NCBI GenBank assembly: GCA_035938265.1
Contig: DASZHA010000085.1
Coordinates: 1 to 56,389 of the forward strand
Direction: 5' to 3'
Length of the DNA: 56,389 nt
Origin: DASZHA01 sp035938265
GTDB taxonomy: Bacteria; Chloroflexota; Dormibacteria; DASZGP01
Below are positions 15,899-24,599 of the stretch, piece by piece; the stretch's first letter is position 1, and the number at the start of each line of letters is the position of its first letter. A program made the position numbers and the translations under genes. The notes under the pieces were generated by a model. That model worked only from the letters and a program-made list of their open reading frames with translations. It did no database searches and had not been told where the DNA came from.

Positions 15899-17404
15899 AT
15901 GGCGGCGCCGAGAGGGAGGACGACGACCTCCAAGTCATCGAGCACCAGGTCCCGTGGTGCGCGCGGTGGCATGCCCTCAGGTCCACCCCTCGGCCCGCCC
16001 TCCGGTTCCCCGTCAGGACCGCCGCCCGGTCCGCCGCCTGGATCACCCGCCGACGGATTGCCAGCGGGCCCACCCTCGGCGGGCCCGCCATCGGGACCGC
16101 CCGTGTCCGGGCCGCCCGCTGGACCTCCGGTTGCGGGGCCACCGTCCGGACCTCCGCCAGACCTCCCGCCTGCGCCTCCACCTGCCGGGGGCCAGGGTCC
16201 GCCGCCATCGCGGTCGGAAGCCTCCGGCGGCGTGCTGGCCTTCTTCAACGAGCATCGGGAGGTGATCACCGCGGTCACCGTGGTGGCACTCCTGGTGGCC
16301 ATCGTCGGTGGCACCCTGCTGCTGAACCGGCAGCCGGCGCAGGCTCAGCAGGGCGAGGTCATCACCCAGCCGGCCAGCTCCACTGGCGATGCCCCGTTCA
16401 CGCCGTCGGTGGCCAAGCCGTCGTCCACGCCCAGCGCCGCGGCTTCGCCGCCTCCCAGCCAACCCAACCTGACCAGCATCAACGGCGCGGCGCCCGGGCT
16501 GTACGGTGGCACCAAGAACGACTCCGCCTGCGATCGGGACAAGCTGATCGATTTCCTCAAGAACAACCCCGACAAGGCAGCCGCCTGGGCGGGGGTCGAG
16601 GGCATCGCCGTGGCGGACATTCCCGACTACATCCACAGCCTGACCCCGGTGCGGCTGCGTTACGACACTCGTGTGACCAACCACGGCTTCACCAACGGTT
16701 TCGCAAATCCTTACCAAGCAGTCCTGCAAGCTGGCACCGCTGTGCTTGTCGACCGCTTCGGGGTGCCCCGCGCCCGCTGCTACTGCGGCAACCCCCTCTT
16801 GCCCCCTGTGCCACAGTCGACACCCCACTACACTGGCGACACCTGGCCTGGGTACTCGCCCACGACGATCATCGTGGTGGTTCCACCGGGAACCCCGGTC
16901 ACGATCTTGACGTTGGCGGATCCCAACGGGACCGCGATCGGCATCGTCGTCGGCGCCAATACCCCGACCGACGTCAACCCGCCCACGGGCCCGCCACCCA
17001 GCCCGGCCGCCAGCCCCGGGGTGAAGGTCAACCCGCTCAGCGGGACGTACAAGCTGCAGCCTGCTGGTACCGCGACAAACATCGGCGCGTGGCAGCAGCT
17101 TAACGTCCCGGCCGACGGCTGCGCCAAGCAGGTGAGCGCCGCCACCGCTCTCTACCGGTACGAGCTCGTCATCGTTCCCGGGATGATTTCCATCAACTTT
17201 CTAAATGCCACCGCATCTGGCCCGATTGCCGACGATGGGTCCTTTTCGGTGCCAGTGATCTACACCCCACCCAGCCAGTGGGACACAACTATGAAGGGGA
17301 AGGTTGACTCCACCGGCGGCGTGACCGGATCGTTTGACGAGCTGAGTAAGGCTCCACCCGCGTATGGGTGCGGCTTCCCATTCGGCGGAGGCAAGGTGTC
17401 ATGA
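15899..17404 (+). CDS. DUF6777 membrane protein A (Pro-rich N-terminus)
   Basis: A 501-residue protein, first of three paralogues in this operon. A long Pro/Gly-Pro-Ser region (about 25-105) replaces the SH3-like domain of copies B and C. A single membrane helix follows (about 120-142), then an extracytoplasmic DUF6777 domain: PFTPSV, CDRDKLIDFLKNNPDKAAAW, DIPDYI, the VTNHGF motif, QAGTAVLVDRFG and the CYCGNPL cysteine pair. A second, beta-rich domain (about 385-500) with spaced cysteines ends the chain. The domain name comes from family recognition; no biochemical role is known. The start at 15899 has weak support and ATG 15971 is possible. Its stop overlaps the next ATG (ATGA). Confidence 0.82.
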   Translation: MAAPRGRTTTSKSSSTRSRGARGGMPSGPPLGPPSGSPSGPPPGPPPGSPADGLPAGPPSAGPPSGPPVSGPPAGPPVAGPPSGPPPDLPPAPPPAGGQGPPPSRSEASGGVLAFFNEHREVITAVTVVALLVAIVGGTLLLNRQPAQAQQGEVITQPASSTGDAPFTPSVAKPSSTPSAAASPPPSQPNLTSINGAAPGLYGGTKNDSACDRDKLIDFLKNNPDKAAAWAGVEGIAVADIPDYIHSLTPVRLRYDTRVTNHGFTNGFANPYQAVLQAGTAVLVDRFGVPRARCYCGNPLLPPVPQSTPHYTGDTWPGYSPTTIIVVVPPGTPVTILTLADPNGTAIGIVVGANTPTDVNPPTGPPPSPAASPGVKVNPLSGTYKLQPAGTATNIGAWQQLNVPADGCAKQVSAATALYRYELVIVPGMISINFLNATASGPIADDGSFSVPVIYTPPSQWDTTMKGKVDSTGGVTGSFDELSKAPPAYGCGFPFGGGKVS

Positions 17405-17835
17405 GAGGGCCTTGGCCGAAGGGGGTCGGTTTCTATGGATCGCTTGGTGCGTTGTTGGTCATTCTCGGCAGTTTCCTGCCCTGGCTATCGTCAGGTGGCA
17501 GCTCTGTCTCCGCTTGGGGTATACCGCTCGTCGCCCTGATCCCTGGCGGATCGGTCAGAAGTGGTGGCCTGGCGATCGGACCACTCCTGCTTGCATCAGT
17601 GATCGTGCTGCTCCCGTATGCGATAGGGCGCCCGCTGCCTGTCGCGGTTCGTGTGGTGCTGGCGGCACTGGCGACCAATTTCGGCGGCTTGGTCCTGATG
17701 CTGGGGTTGCACGCGAGCCCCGCAATTTTCCCTGGCATCGGGTTGCTGCTCGCCCTGGCGGGAGGAGTCCTCATCCTCGTTGGTCCAGCCGGGGCTCAAC
17801 GGACCGAGCAACTCGGGGGAACGCAAGATGGCTAA
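17401..17835 (+). CDS. Four-helix small membrane protein A
   Basis: A 144-residue protein with four hydrophobic helices. It begins GVGFYGSLGALLVILGSFLP, followed by WLSSGG, a pattern repeated in the paralogue at 19939-20367. The extracytoplasmic loop after helix 1 is Ser/Gly-rich. No catalytic motif is visible. It starts in the stop of DUF6777-A and ends inside the start of GLHH-A, so the three are translated as a tightly coupled trio. It may be a membrane partner of the anchored proteins; that is inference from gene order. Confidence 0.8.
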   Translation: MRGPWPKGVGFYGSLGALLVILGSFLPWLSSGGSSVSAWGIPLVALIPGGSVRSGGLAIGPLLLASVIVLLPYAIGRPLPVAVRVVLAALATNFGGLVLMLGLHASPAIFPGIGLLLALAGGVLILVGPAGAQRTEQLGGTQDG

Positions 17836-18520
17836 ACCGGAAGGCCTCGGCAGCGTAAGCAAGGGTCTAAATCTCGACAAGAAGTTGCTGAAGACGCCCG
17901 GTGGCTGCCTCTTCGCCTTGCTTATCTCGATAGCGCTCACCGCGGGGGCCTGGTTCGGCGGAGCGGCTTACACGAAGACTGACGCCCGGAGCGATCTCCA
18001 GACCTTTTTCGGTGTTGACGCCAGCCCGACGCCGGCCTCTCAGCAGGCGGTCGTTGGTCCCGCGCCAGAGTTCAGCCTGCCCTCGCCAGAGGCGCCGCAG
18101 GTCCAACAGTCGACGGACACGACGCCTCAACAGCCAAGCGGTGGGGGCACCGGAACCGGATCTGGTGGCGGTGGCACTCCGAGCGGCGGTGGGGGCGGCG
18201 GTGGCGGCGGCGGTGGCGGTGGGTGCACGCCGACCGCGCCGAACAACATCACCGTGTCCTCAGGAAAGGTCGTCGGCGGCTCCAACGGGAACGGTGGCAG
18301 CTGGACTGTCAGTCAGCCAGCGGTGGGGAGTGTGACAATCAGCGACGGTGGGATGAAGTCTTGCGGCCTGCACCACACGATGAACGCGACTCTACATTCC
18401 ACGAAAGGGACGGCACATCAATGCAACCCGGTCATGGGGGCCAGCGTGTCGGTGACCATCCCTACGTATGACGCTGCGGACACAATCAGCGTGAGCGTGA
18501 CCTACGACCAGGGCTGCTAA
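17828..18520 (+). CDS. Membrane-anchored GLHH-domain protein A
   Basis: About 230 residues. One membrane helix (GGCLFALLISIALTAGAWFG, about 25-45) is followed by a PAPEFSLP motif shared with copies B and C, a Pro/Thr then poly-Gly linker, and a C-terminal beta-rich domain of about 90 residues. That domain has conserved CTPTAPNNI, GGSNGNGGSW, a GM...CGLHH core, QCNP and a terminal VTYDQGC. I do not recognise a named family and call it GLHH. The four Cys could form disulfides outside the cell and the His-His pair could bind metal; both are inference. The start overlaps the preceding gene. Confidence 0.78.
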   Translation: MAKPEGLGSVSKGLNLDKKLLKTPGGCLFALLISIALTAGAWFGGAAYTKTDARSDLQTFFGVDASPTPASQQAVVGPAPEFSLPSPEAPQVQQSTDTTPQQPSGGGTGTGSGGGGTPSGGGGGGGGGGGGGCTPTAPNNITVSSGKVVGGSNGNGGSWTVSQPAVGSVTISDGGMKSCGLHHTMNATLHSTKGTAHQCNPVMGASVSVTIPTYDAADTISVSVTYDQGC

Positions 18521-19942
18521 ATGACCTGGAGTCCCACGCACACCGTCCCGCCCGGCGGCCTCGCCACGGTTGTCAACAATCAGCCGTCGACGCCGCTCGA
18601 AGCCGGTCTCCGGGTGCAGGTCGTCGAGGTGGCGGGCGGCTGGGCTAGAGTGGTCGCCTCCAACGGGTGGGAGTGCTGGGTAGAGGCCGCGGGACTGGTC
18701 CCAGTCTTCTCCGCACCACAGGCCGTAGCTGCCCCACCTCGGGCCTCGGCCGCAGCGCCGCGCCGCGCCCAGCCGGCCCCTTTCGGCACCCTCGGCTGGT
18801 TCGCGCAGCACCGGGACGTCACGGCGGCGGTGGCGGTGGTGGTGTCGCTGGCGCTGCTGATCGGGGGGTCGCTGCTCTTCACCAAGAGCGCCCAGGCGAA
18901 CCAGGGCGAGGTGGTGACGCAACCCGCGTCGTCTGTGGGCAGCAGCCCCTTCACACCGTCAGTGGCCAAGCCCGAAGCGACGCCCGCGGCCGCGCCAAAG
19001 GCCCCGTCATCACAACAACCGACCAGGGTCTCCGGCACCGTGCCCGGGCTGTATGGCGGCACCCAGAACGACACCACCTGCGACCGGGAACAGCTGATCA
19101 AGTTCCTCCAGGAGAACCCGGACAAGGCGCGCGCCTGGGCCTCAGTCGAGGGGATCTCGGTGCAGGACATCCCGGACTACATCCGCGGCCTGACACCGGT
19201 GCGCCTTCGCTACGACACGCGGGTGACCAACCATGGCTTTGCCAACGGCTACGCGACGGCCTACCAGGCGGTGCTGCAGGCGGGTACCGCGGTGCTGGTC
19301 GACCGCTACGGCGTCCCCCGGGCGCGGTGCTATTGCGGCAACCCGCTGCTGCCCCCGGTCACGTACTCGAACCCGTACTACACCGGGGACCGCTGGCCCG
19401 GCTTCACCCCGACGGCGATCATCATCGTGGTCGTCCCGCCGCAGCCTGTGACCACCATAATCGCGGCTGATCCCAGTGGGCGCGGCCTGGCGCAGCCCGT
19501 CGGAGGGGGGAGCGGCGGCACGCCGGCACAGCCCGTTCAGCCGTCGCCGGTGCCCGTTTCGAGTCCAATCCCGGGTACCAACCCCTTGAACGGCAACTAC
19601 GAAGTCACTTCTAACTTCAGCCAGGGCACCGTCACTGGCACTGGGCCGAACGTCACCCCCGCCGACTGCAACCAGGTCGGGGACACCACGGGTCGGTGGG
19701 ACATCGTGATCAACGGGGAGGCGGTGACCTTCGTGTTCAGCGACGCCTCGGGGGTGGGCACGTTCAAGCCGGCGGATGGCTCATTCTCCGTGCCGGTAAC
19801 GCCGCCGGCGGGCCTCGACAACGAGGGCGTCGAGGGTCGGCTTGCCAACAACACGATCGATGGGAACATCGTGATGACCAAGAACTATCCCGCCGGGAAG
19901 CAGGGATGCAGTATCCCGTTCAGCGGGAAGAAGGTGGCATGA
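18521..19942 (+). CDS. DUF6777 membrane protein B with SH3-like N-terminus
   Basis: A 473-residue paralogue of copy A. Residues 1-65 form an SH3-like small beta domain (VPPGGLATVVNNQPSTPL, then WARVVASNGWECWVEAAGLVP), predicted cytoplasmic. A membrane helix (about 103-123) follows. The outer DUF6777 domain has PFTPSV, CDREQLIKFL, DIPDYI, VTNHGF, VLVDRYG and CYCGNPL, then a Pro/Gly linker and a C-terminal beta domain with GCSIPFSGKK. The ATG directly abuts the TAA of GLHH-A. Function is unknown; strong conservation of the middle domain against divergent ends suggests it is the working part. Confidence 0.84.
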   Translation: MTWSPTHTVPPGGLATVVNNQPSTPLEAGLRVQVVEVAGGWARVVASNGWECWVEAAGLVPVFSAPQAVAAPPRASAAAPRRAQPAPFGTLGWFAQHRDVTAAVAVVVSLALLIGGSLLFTKSAQANQGEVVTQPASSVGSSPFTPSVAKPEATPAAAPKAPSSQQPTRVSGTVPGLYGGTQNDTTCDREQLIKFLQENPDKARAWASVEGISVQDIPDYIRGLTPVRLRYDTRVTNHGFANGYATAYQAVLQAGTAVLVDRYGVPRARCYCGNPLLPPVTYSNPYYTGDRWPGFTPTAIIIVVVPPQPVTTIIAADPSGRGLAQPVGGGSGGTPAQPVQPSPVPVSSPIPGTNPLNGNYEVTSNFSQGTVTGTGPNVTPADCNQVGDTTGRWDIVINGEAVTFVFSDASGVGTFKPADGSFSVPVTPPAGLDNEGVEGRLANNTIDGNIVMTKNYPAGKQGCSIPFSGKKVA

Positions 19943-20367
19943 ACCAGGGCGGCAGGCAGGTTGGCCTATTGCCCGCCGGGGTCGGCTTCTACGGGTTGCT
20001 AGGTGCGGTGGTGGTCGTGGTGGGCGCCTTCCTACCGTGGCTGACGACCGGTGGTCGGTCGCTCTCAGCCTGGGACATCCCGCTGCTGGCAATCATCCCG
20101 GGAGCCCCGGCCCAGGGGGTGCCGATAGCCGTGGTCCTGTTGTTGCCGGTCTCGTTGCTGCTTCCGTACCTGATCCGCCGGGCGTTGCCGAGCATCCTGC
20201 GCATCCTGCTCGCGGCCGTTACCGTAAACGCGGCGGGGTCGATCGTGGTGATCGCCATCCGCAACCGGCCATCGACGGCAGTCGGGTTGGGCGTGATGCT
20301 AACCCTGGCGGGCGCGGTCCTGATGGTCCTCGGCGAGGCCGGCTTCGGCCGTCGGGACCAGGTCTAG
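19939..20367 (+). CDS. Four-helix small membrane protein B
   Basis: A 142-residue paralogue of the protein at 17401-17835, sharing GVGFYG...GAFLPWLTTGG and four membrane helices with a basic end (GFGRRDQV). It starts inside the stop of DUF6777-B (ATGA), repeating the order DUF6777, four-helix protein, GLHH protein. The repeated gene pair suggests the proteins are physically linked, but no function can be read from sequence. Confidence 0.8.
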   Translation: MNQGGRQVGLLPAGVGFYGLLGAVVVVVGAFLPWLTTGGRSLSAWDIPLLAIIPGAPAQGVPIAVVLLLPVSLLLPYLIRRALPSILRILLAAVTVNAAGSIVVIAIRNRPSTAVGLGVMLTLAGAVLMVLGEAGFGRRDQV

Positions 20368-20369
20368 CC

Positions 20370-21368
20370 ATGCCCAAGCGGCCAAAGCCCCCGAAGGGCG
20401 GGTGGGAGGATCTGCCTGATTCTTCCCCCGAGGAGATCCAGAGGAAGCTGAAGGATCTCGAGGCAAGCCGGGCCAAGCCCGAACCGCAGCCGCCCGCGGA
20501 TCCGCCGCCCGATCCGGGTCGCATCAAGCAGTGGGATCCCAAGAAGGACTGGACCTGGTCGGACTGGCCGCCGCCACCGCCGGCCGAGCCACCGCCGTCG
20601 CCCCCGCCCTCGCCGCCTGACCCGGTGCCGCCCGCCCCGGTAGCGCCTGCCCCTGCACCTCCGCCGACGGTCTCCCTGCCGCCTGATCCCCAGTTGGTAC
20701 CCGGGCTCGAAGCCGAGGCCCAGTCAATGTCCAAGACACTGGTGGCCACGCTCATCGCTTTCGGAGCGATTTGGCTGCCAGGCGTCAACGCGTTGGCGTC
20801 GACACCCTGGAATCCAGGTTCGCCACCAATCCCCGTACAGGCCCAGGCCGGCTTCGTCGATCCGGCGCCCAACCTCAGCCTGCCCGCTCCATCCGAGGCG
20901 CCGCCACCGGTGGCGGAAGCTCCCCCGGTTATTGATCCCGTGCCCGCTGACGGCGGCAGCGTTGGGTTCGACCCGGGGGCCGGCGCCCCGCCCGCGAACA
21001 ACCCCGCGCCAGGCGCGAATCCTGGCGGCGGTGGCCAACCGCCGCCCGGCTGCACGCCGTCCGCGCCTTACAACATCTCCTCATCAGCAGGCACTCCGGC
21101 GGGTGCATCAAACGGCAATGGCGGCAGTTGGACGATCAGCAATCCCGGCGCCACTGACGTGACCATCACCGACCAAGGCATGACCGCCTGCAATGGCCTC
21201 CACCACTCAATGCATGTCAGGGGTGACAACCCCGATGGCTATACAGTCCAATGCAACCCGACCACGGGGTCGACGGTGCAGGTGACCGTCAGCACCAGCG
21301 CCATCAAAGGATCATCCAAGCCGTTCACGACGATCAGCGTGACGGTGACCTACGACAGCGGTTGTTGA
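20370..21368 (+). CDS. Membrane-anchored GLHH-domain protein B
   Basis: A 332-residue protein. The N-terminal 115 residues are charged then very proline-rich (KPPKGGWEDLPDSSPEE...), probably cytoplasmic. A membrane helix (about 121-143) is followed by DPAPNLSLP, a Pro/Gly linker and the C-terminal GLHH domain: CTPSAPYNI, SNGNGGSWTI, TDQGMTACNGLHHSMHV, QCNP and VTYDSGC. The domain is about 50-60% identical by eye to copies A and C. The ATG is two bases after the stop of the four-helix gene. Confidence 0.8.
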   Translation: MPKRPKPPKGGWEDLPDSSPEEIQRKLKDLEASRAKPEPQPPADPPPDPGRIKQWDPKKDWTWSDWPPPPPAEPPPSPPPSPPDPVPPAPVAPAPAPPPTVSLPPDPQLVPGLEAEAQSMSKTLVATLIAFGAIWLPGVNALASTPWNPGSPPIPVQAQAGFVDPAPNLSLPAPSEAPPPVAEAPPVIDPVPADGGSVGFDPGAGAPPANNPAPGANPGGGGQPPPGCTPSAPYNISSSAGTPAGASNGNGGSWTISNPGATDVTITDQGMTACNGLHHSMHVRGDNPDGYTVQCNPTTGSTVQVTVSTSAIKGSSKPFTTISVTVTYDSGC

Positions 21369-21381
21369 GGCGTAGAAGCTG

Positions 21382-22272
21382 ATGCCAGGTGGTTGGGAGG
21401 AGCTGCCCCCCACAGTCCCAGAGGAAGCGCCGCCACCATCTCCGGGCAGCGTCCCTGAGCAGCTGCCCCCAGAGCCAACGCCGCCCCAGCCCGACCCTCC
21501 GCCCCCGACGCCGCCGACCGATCCCGAGACGCGGCTCGTCGATTCAGCTGCAGGCGAGATTCCCCGGCGGCCGGGCATCAACGACGAAGATATGACCGAC
21601 CCGGGCGACATCTACCTTCGCGGCCAGGGCAGCAGCATGAAGGAAAAAGCCCGGGACCAGGGGGTGAGCTGGGGGTGCGCCCTGGTCGGGTTGATCTGCA
21701 TCGCGGCGTTTGGTGGCCCCGTGGCCAACGCCCTCGCCAAGAGCACGTACAACCCGAGTCCGCCGCCGGCCGCACAGGCCCAGGCCTCAATCGTCGACCC
21801 CGCGCCCAAGCTCAGCCTGCCCGATCCCCAGCCACCCCCGCCGCCCGCCGATGCCCCGCCGGTCGCGGACCCGGTACCAGCGGACCCCGGTAGCGGCGCT
21901 ATCAATTCCGGGGGCGACGGCTCCCAGCCAGTCGGCAATCCACCGTCCGCGTGCACTCCCACGGCGCCCAGCAATATCACCACGTCGGCGGGCCACGCCA
22001 CCGGGGGCTCAAACGGCAACGGCGGCAGCTGGACGATCACCAACCCCGGCGCGACCGTGGTGACCATCACCGACTCGGGCATGAAGGCCTGCAACGGTCT
22101 TCATCACTCCATGCACGTCAGGGGCGAGAACTCCGACGGCTATACCAGCCAGTGCAACCCATCGACAGGCGCGACCGTAAGCGTCACCATCAGCACGAGT
22201 GACATAAAAGCGGGATCAACCAAACCGTTCGGGCTGATCTCCGTGGATGTGACCTATGACAGCGGCTGCTGA
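21382..22272 (+). CDS. Membrane-anchored GLHH-domain protein C
   Basis: A 296-residue paralogue of the preceding gene: GGWEELPPTVPEE at the start matches GGWEDLPDSSPEE of copy B, then a proline-rich stretch, a membrane helix (about 96-116), DPAPKLSLP, a Pro-rich linker and a GLHH domain with CTPTAPSNI, SNGNGGSWTI, SGMKACNGLHHSMHV, QCNP and VTYDSGC. This copy lies directly next to copy B without a four-helix gene between, as if from local tandem duplication. Function is unknown. Confidence 0.8.
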   Translation: MPGGWEELPPTVPEEAPPPSPGSVPEQLPPEPTPPQPDPPPPTPPTDPETRLVDSAAGEIPRRPGINDEDMTDPGDIYLRGQGSSMKEKARDQGVSWGCALVGLICIAAFGGPVANALAKSTYNPSPPPAAQAQASIVDPAPKLSLPDPQPPPPPADAPPVADPVPADPGSGAINSGGDGSQPVGNPPSACTPTAPSNITTSAGHATGGSNGNGGSWTITNPGATVVTITDSGMKACNGLHHSMHVRGENSDGYTSQCNPSTGATVSVTISTSDIKAGSTKPFGLISVDVTYDSGC

Positions 22273-22285
22273 AGTGAGGGAGTAA

Positions 22286-23710
22286 ATGGCGTTCAACCCA
22301 ACCCACCAGGTTCCGCCGGGCGGTCTTTCCTCCTACGTCGACAACCAGCCTTCCACGCCCCTCGCCCCCGGCCTGGAGGTCGAAGTGGCGGAGTGGTCGG
22401 GCAGCTGGGCTCGCGTCATCGCATCCAACGGTTGGGAGTGTTGGGTGGACGGAGGGGAGTTGGTCCCAGTGGCAGCGGCGGCGGCCCCGATGGCTGCAGC
22501 CGGTGCCACGGGACCTCCCCCGACCGGCGCCGGGCCGATCCCGTCAGCGACACCCGCGGCAGCAAGCGCCCCACCGCCCGCGTACGTTCCGCCCGCCCAG
22601 GCGAGCGAGCAGCCCGCGAAGCGGTCTGGCCCGCCGTGGATCCCGATCCTGATCGGCGTCATCATCCTGCTGCTCATCGTCGGCGGCGCCGGAGGCGGGT
22701 ACCTCATCCTCAACGCCAACGCCTCTGACGTCACCCTGGAGCAGGCCAGCACCCAGAGCGCGCAGCCGTTCCAGCCTTCTGTGACAGCTCCATCGACTGC
22801 TCCCAGCGCCAGCCCATCCGCCTCGACCGCACCGACGGCGCCGCCTGCTGTCACCAAGGGTCCCAACGGTGTCGCCATCTACGGCGGCTCGGGCAACAAC
22901 CGCATCTGCGACAAGCAGAAGCTGATCGACTTCCTGACGACGCATCCCTCGGAGGCCGCGGCATGGGCGAGCGTCGAGGGGATCAGCACTGCACAGATCC
23001 CCGACTTCATCCGCCAGCTCTCTCCCGAGATCCTGTCGCAGGACGTCCGCGTCACCAACCACGGGTTCTCCAACGGCAGAGCCACCACGTACCAGTCGGT
23101 CTTCCAGGCGGGCACCGCGGTGCTGGTCAACCAGTACGGCTACCCCGTCGTCCGCTGCCTCTGCGGCAACCCGCTGACGCCGCCGACCAGCAACCAGAGG
23201 GTTCGCTATACCGGTAACCGCTGGCCCGGGTTCAACCAGACCACGATCATCATCTACGTCGCCCCGCCGGGCAACGTGCCCAACGTCCCGACGTCGGCAC
23301 CGGGCGGCGGCATCCAGCTGCCCGCCATCGGCAATCTTGATGGCAGGTACACGCTCAACTTCCAGCGCGGCGTGGCAACCGATTCGTCATCGCATTGCAG
23401 CGCCGATACCCCGGTGGTGGTGATCGACGTCAAGGACCAGGGCGGCACCAGCACCATCAGCGTCGTCAGCGCCACCGGGATGGGCTCTGGCAACACAACC
23501 AATGCCGACCTCAACAAGCTCCTGGGAGGGACCTTCAAGACCAGCGACCGCTCATTCAAGATCGGTATGTCGGATCAGTCGGGCACGTCGCTCTTCGAGG
23601 GCAAGTTCGACGGCAGCGGCGGCGTCACTGGCCACTACCTGCTCAAGATCAGCCTCTTCGGCGAGGCCCCGAGCGGCTGCGACTCCCAGTTCACAGGTAA
23701 GAAGGCATAG
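22286..23710 (+). CDS. DUF6777 membrane protein C with SH3-like N-terminus
   Basis: A 474-residue paralogue and last gene of the operon. It has the SH3-like N-terminal domain (VPPGGLSSYVDNQPSTPL, WARVIASNGWECWVDGGELVP), a Pro/Ala linker, a membrane helix (about 116-138), the outer DUF6777 domain (PFQPSV, CDKQKLIDFL, QIPDFI, VTNHGF, VLVNQYG, CLCGNPL) and a beta-rich C-terminal domain ending QFTGKKA. It is the most divergent copy: Tyr of CYCGNPL is Leu here. GAGGGA precedes the ATG. Confidence 0.84.
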   Translation: MAFNPTHQVPPGGLSSYVDNQPSTPLAPGLEVEVAEWSGSWARVIASNGWECWVDGGELVPVAAAAAPMAAAGATGPPPTGAGPIPSATPAAASAPPPAYVPPAQASEQPAKRSGPPWIPILIGVIILLLIVGGAGGGYLILNANASDVTLEQASTQSAQPFQPSVTAPSTAPSASPSASTAPTAPPAVTKGPNGVAIYGGSGNNRICDKQKLIDFLTTHPSEAAAWASVEGISTAQIPDFIRQLSPEILSQDVRVTNHGFSNGRATTYQSVFQAGTAVLVNQYGYPVVRCLCGNPLTPPTSNQRVRYTGNRWPGFNQTTIIIYVAPPGNVPNVPTSAPGGGIQLPAIGNLDGRYTLNFQRGVATDSSSHCSADTPVVVIDVKDQGGTSTISVVSATGMGSGNTTNADLNKLLGGTFKTSDRSFKIGMSDQSGTSLFEGKFDGSGGVTGHYLLKISLFGEAPSGCDSQFTGKKA

Positions 23711-23717
23711 CCCCGGT

Positions 23718-23723
23718 TAGAGT
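23718..23723 (+). promoter_or_regulatory. -10 box TAGAGT for small membrane protein
   Basis: TAGAGT lies six bases before ATG 23730; no ribosome site is present. Confidence 0.4.
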
Positions 23724-23729
23724 GGCCTA

Positions 23730-23930
23730 ATGCGCTGGACCACGCGGATCCTCCTGGCCCTGGGCTTCCTGGTGCTGATGTACGGCACGGTGGCCGTCTT
23801 CTTGGCGTTCGACCGCGTCTCGCACTCCAACAGCGACACCATACGGCCCTTCGTCATCACCATGGGGCCGGTCTGGGCCATCGCCATCGCCGGCGCACTG
23901 GCTATCCGCAGAGGCAATCGCCAGCAGTAA
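23730..23930 (+). CDS. Small two-helix membrane protein
   Basis: A 66-residue protein with two hydrophobic helices (ILLALGFLVLMYGTVAVFLA and FVITMGPVWAIAIAGALAI) separated by a short polar loop, and a basic end. I do not recognise a family. It starts 19 bases after the DUF6777 operon, with its own TAGAGT box six bases upstream, so it may be transcribed separately as a leaderless message. Confidence 0.6.
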   Translation: MRWTTRILLALGFLVLMYGTVAVFLAFDRVSHSNSDTIRPFVITMGPVWAIAIAGALAIRRGNRQQ

Positions 23931-23936
23931 CTCGCC

Positions 23937-24599
23937 CTAGGGCAATCGGTCCTCGATCTCCCAGGCGTGGTCAAGCGCGTGCCAGGCGGTGCGGCGCGCG
24001 GTGTAGGCGGGCGGCCAGTTCTTGCCCTCTGGCGGGGAGCCGTCGTAGGGCCAGCTGAGCACGGTGAGCATCCGCTGGCGAGCGGCATTGATCCCGGCGC
24101 GGTCCGCGATGTCAGGCGTCCTGACCCGCAGACCGATCTTCCGAGCGTAGGCGTCGAACTCTGCCCCCAGGACATGGTCGAACATCTTGTCCCGATCCCG
24201 CCCGCCGCCGCGGGGCCCCTTGCGCAGCTCCGCCGGGGCCCTGGCCACCACCCTATCGAGGTACGCCCACGAGGCCGCCAGCAGGCCGCCGAAGCGCTTG
24301 GCGTGCCTGGCTCCATAGCCCTTGGCATCCGCCGCGCAGATCGCCGACGGCGCCCCGAAGTCGGTGGTGGCGTTGCCCGCGACGCGCTCCACGACCTCGA
24401 GGTGCTCGACGGTCACGTGCTTGGGGAACGCCAGTCCAGCCGCGGTCGCCACCGGTGCATATCGATGCGCGTAAGCCGCCAGCCTCTCCAGCGCCTCGTG
24501 CTCATTCTTGGCTGTGCGGCTCCACCCTGGCCAGTCGATGGCGCCGGCGAAGACCCGCTTCTCGCCACTCTCGATGTAAACCGGAATCTTTTTGGCCAT
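23937..24599 (-). CDS. HicB-like plus DinB-like two-part protein
   Basis: A 220-residue protein. The N-terminal 50 residues (IPVYIESGEKRVFAGAIDWP, then TAKNEHEALERLAAYA) resemble the HicB antitoxin partial RNase-H fold. The rest is helical, with LRKGPRGGGRD, DKMFDHVLGAEFDAY and RRTAWHALDHAWE, resembling the DinB/YfiT four-helix bundle with spaced His residues that could bind metal. The family occurs in actinobacteria-like genomes as an uncharacterised protein. The frame is open through the tRNA to 24971; I chose ATG 24599 because it gives the conserved MAKKIPVYIESG start. Confidence 0.7.
   Translation of the reverse strand: MAKKIPVYIESGEKRVFAGAIDWPGWSRTAKNEHEALERLAAYAHRYAPVATAAGLAFPKHVTVEHLEVVERVAGNATTDFGAPSAICAADAKGYGARHAKRFGGLLAASWAYLDRVVARAPAELRKGPRGGGRDRDKMFDHVLGAEFDAYARKIGLRVRTPDIADRAGINAARQRMLTVLSWPYDGSPPEGKNWPPAYTARRTAWHALDHAWEIEDRLP

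Noticed and set aside
18130..18230. Poly-Gly/GGT-rich tract as a tandem repeat or CRISPR-like array
   Set aside because: It encodes the glycine linker of GLHH-A in frame and has no spacers. No CRISPR array was seen in the window.
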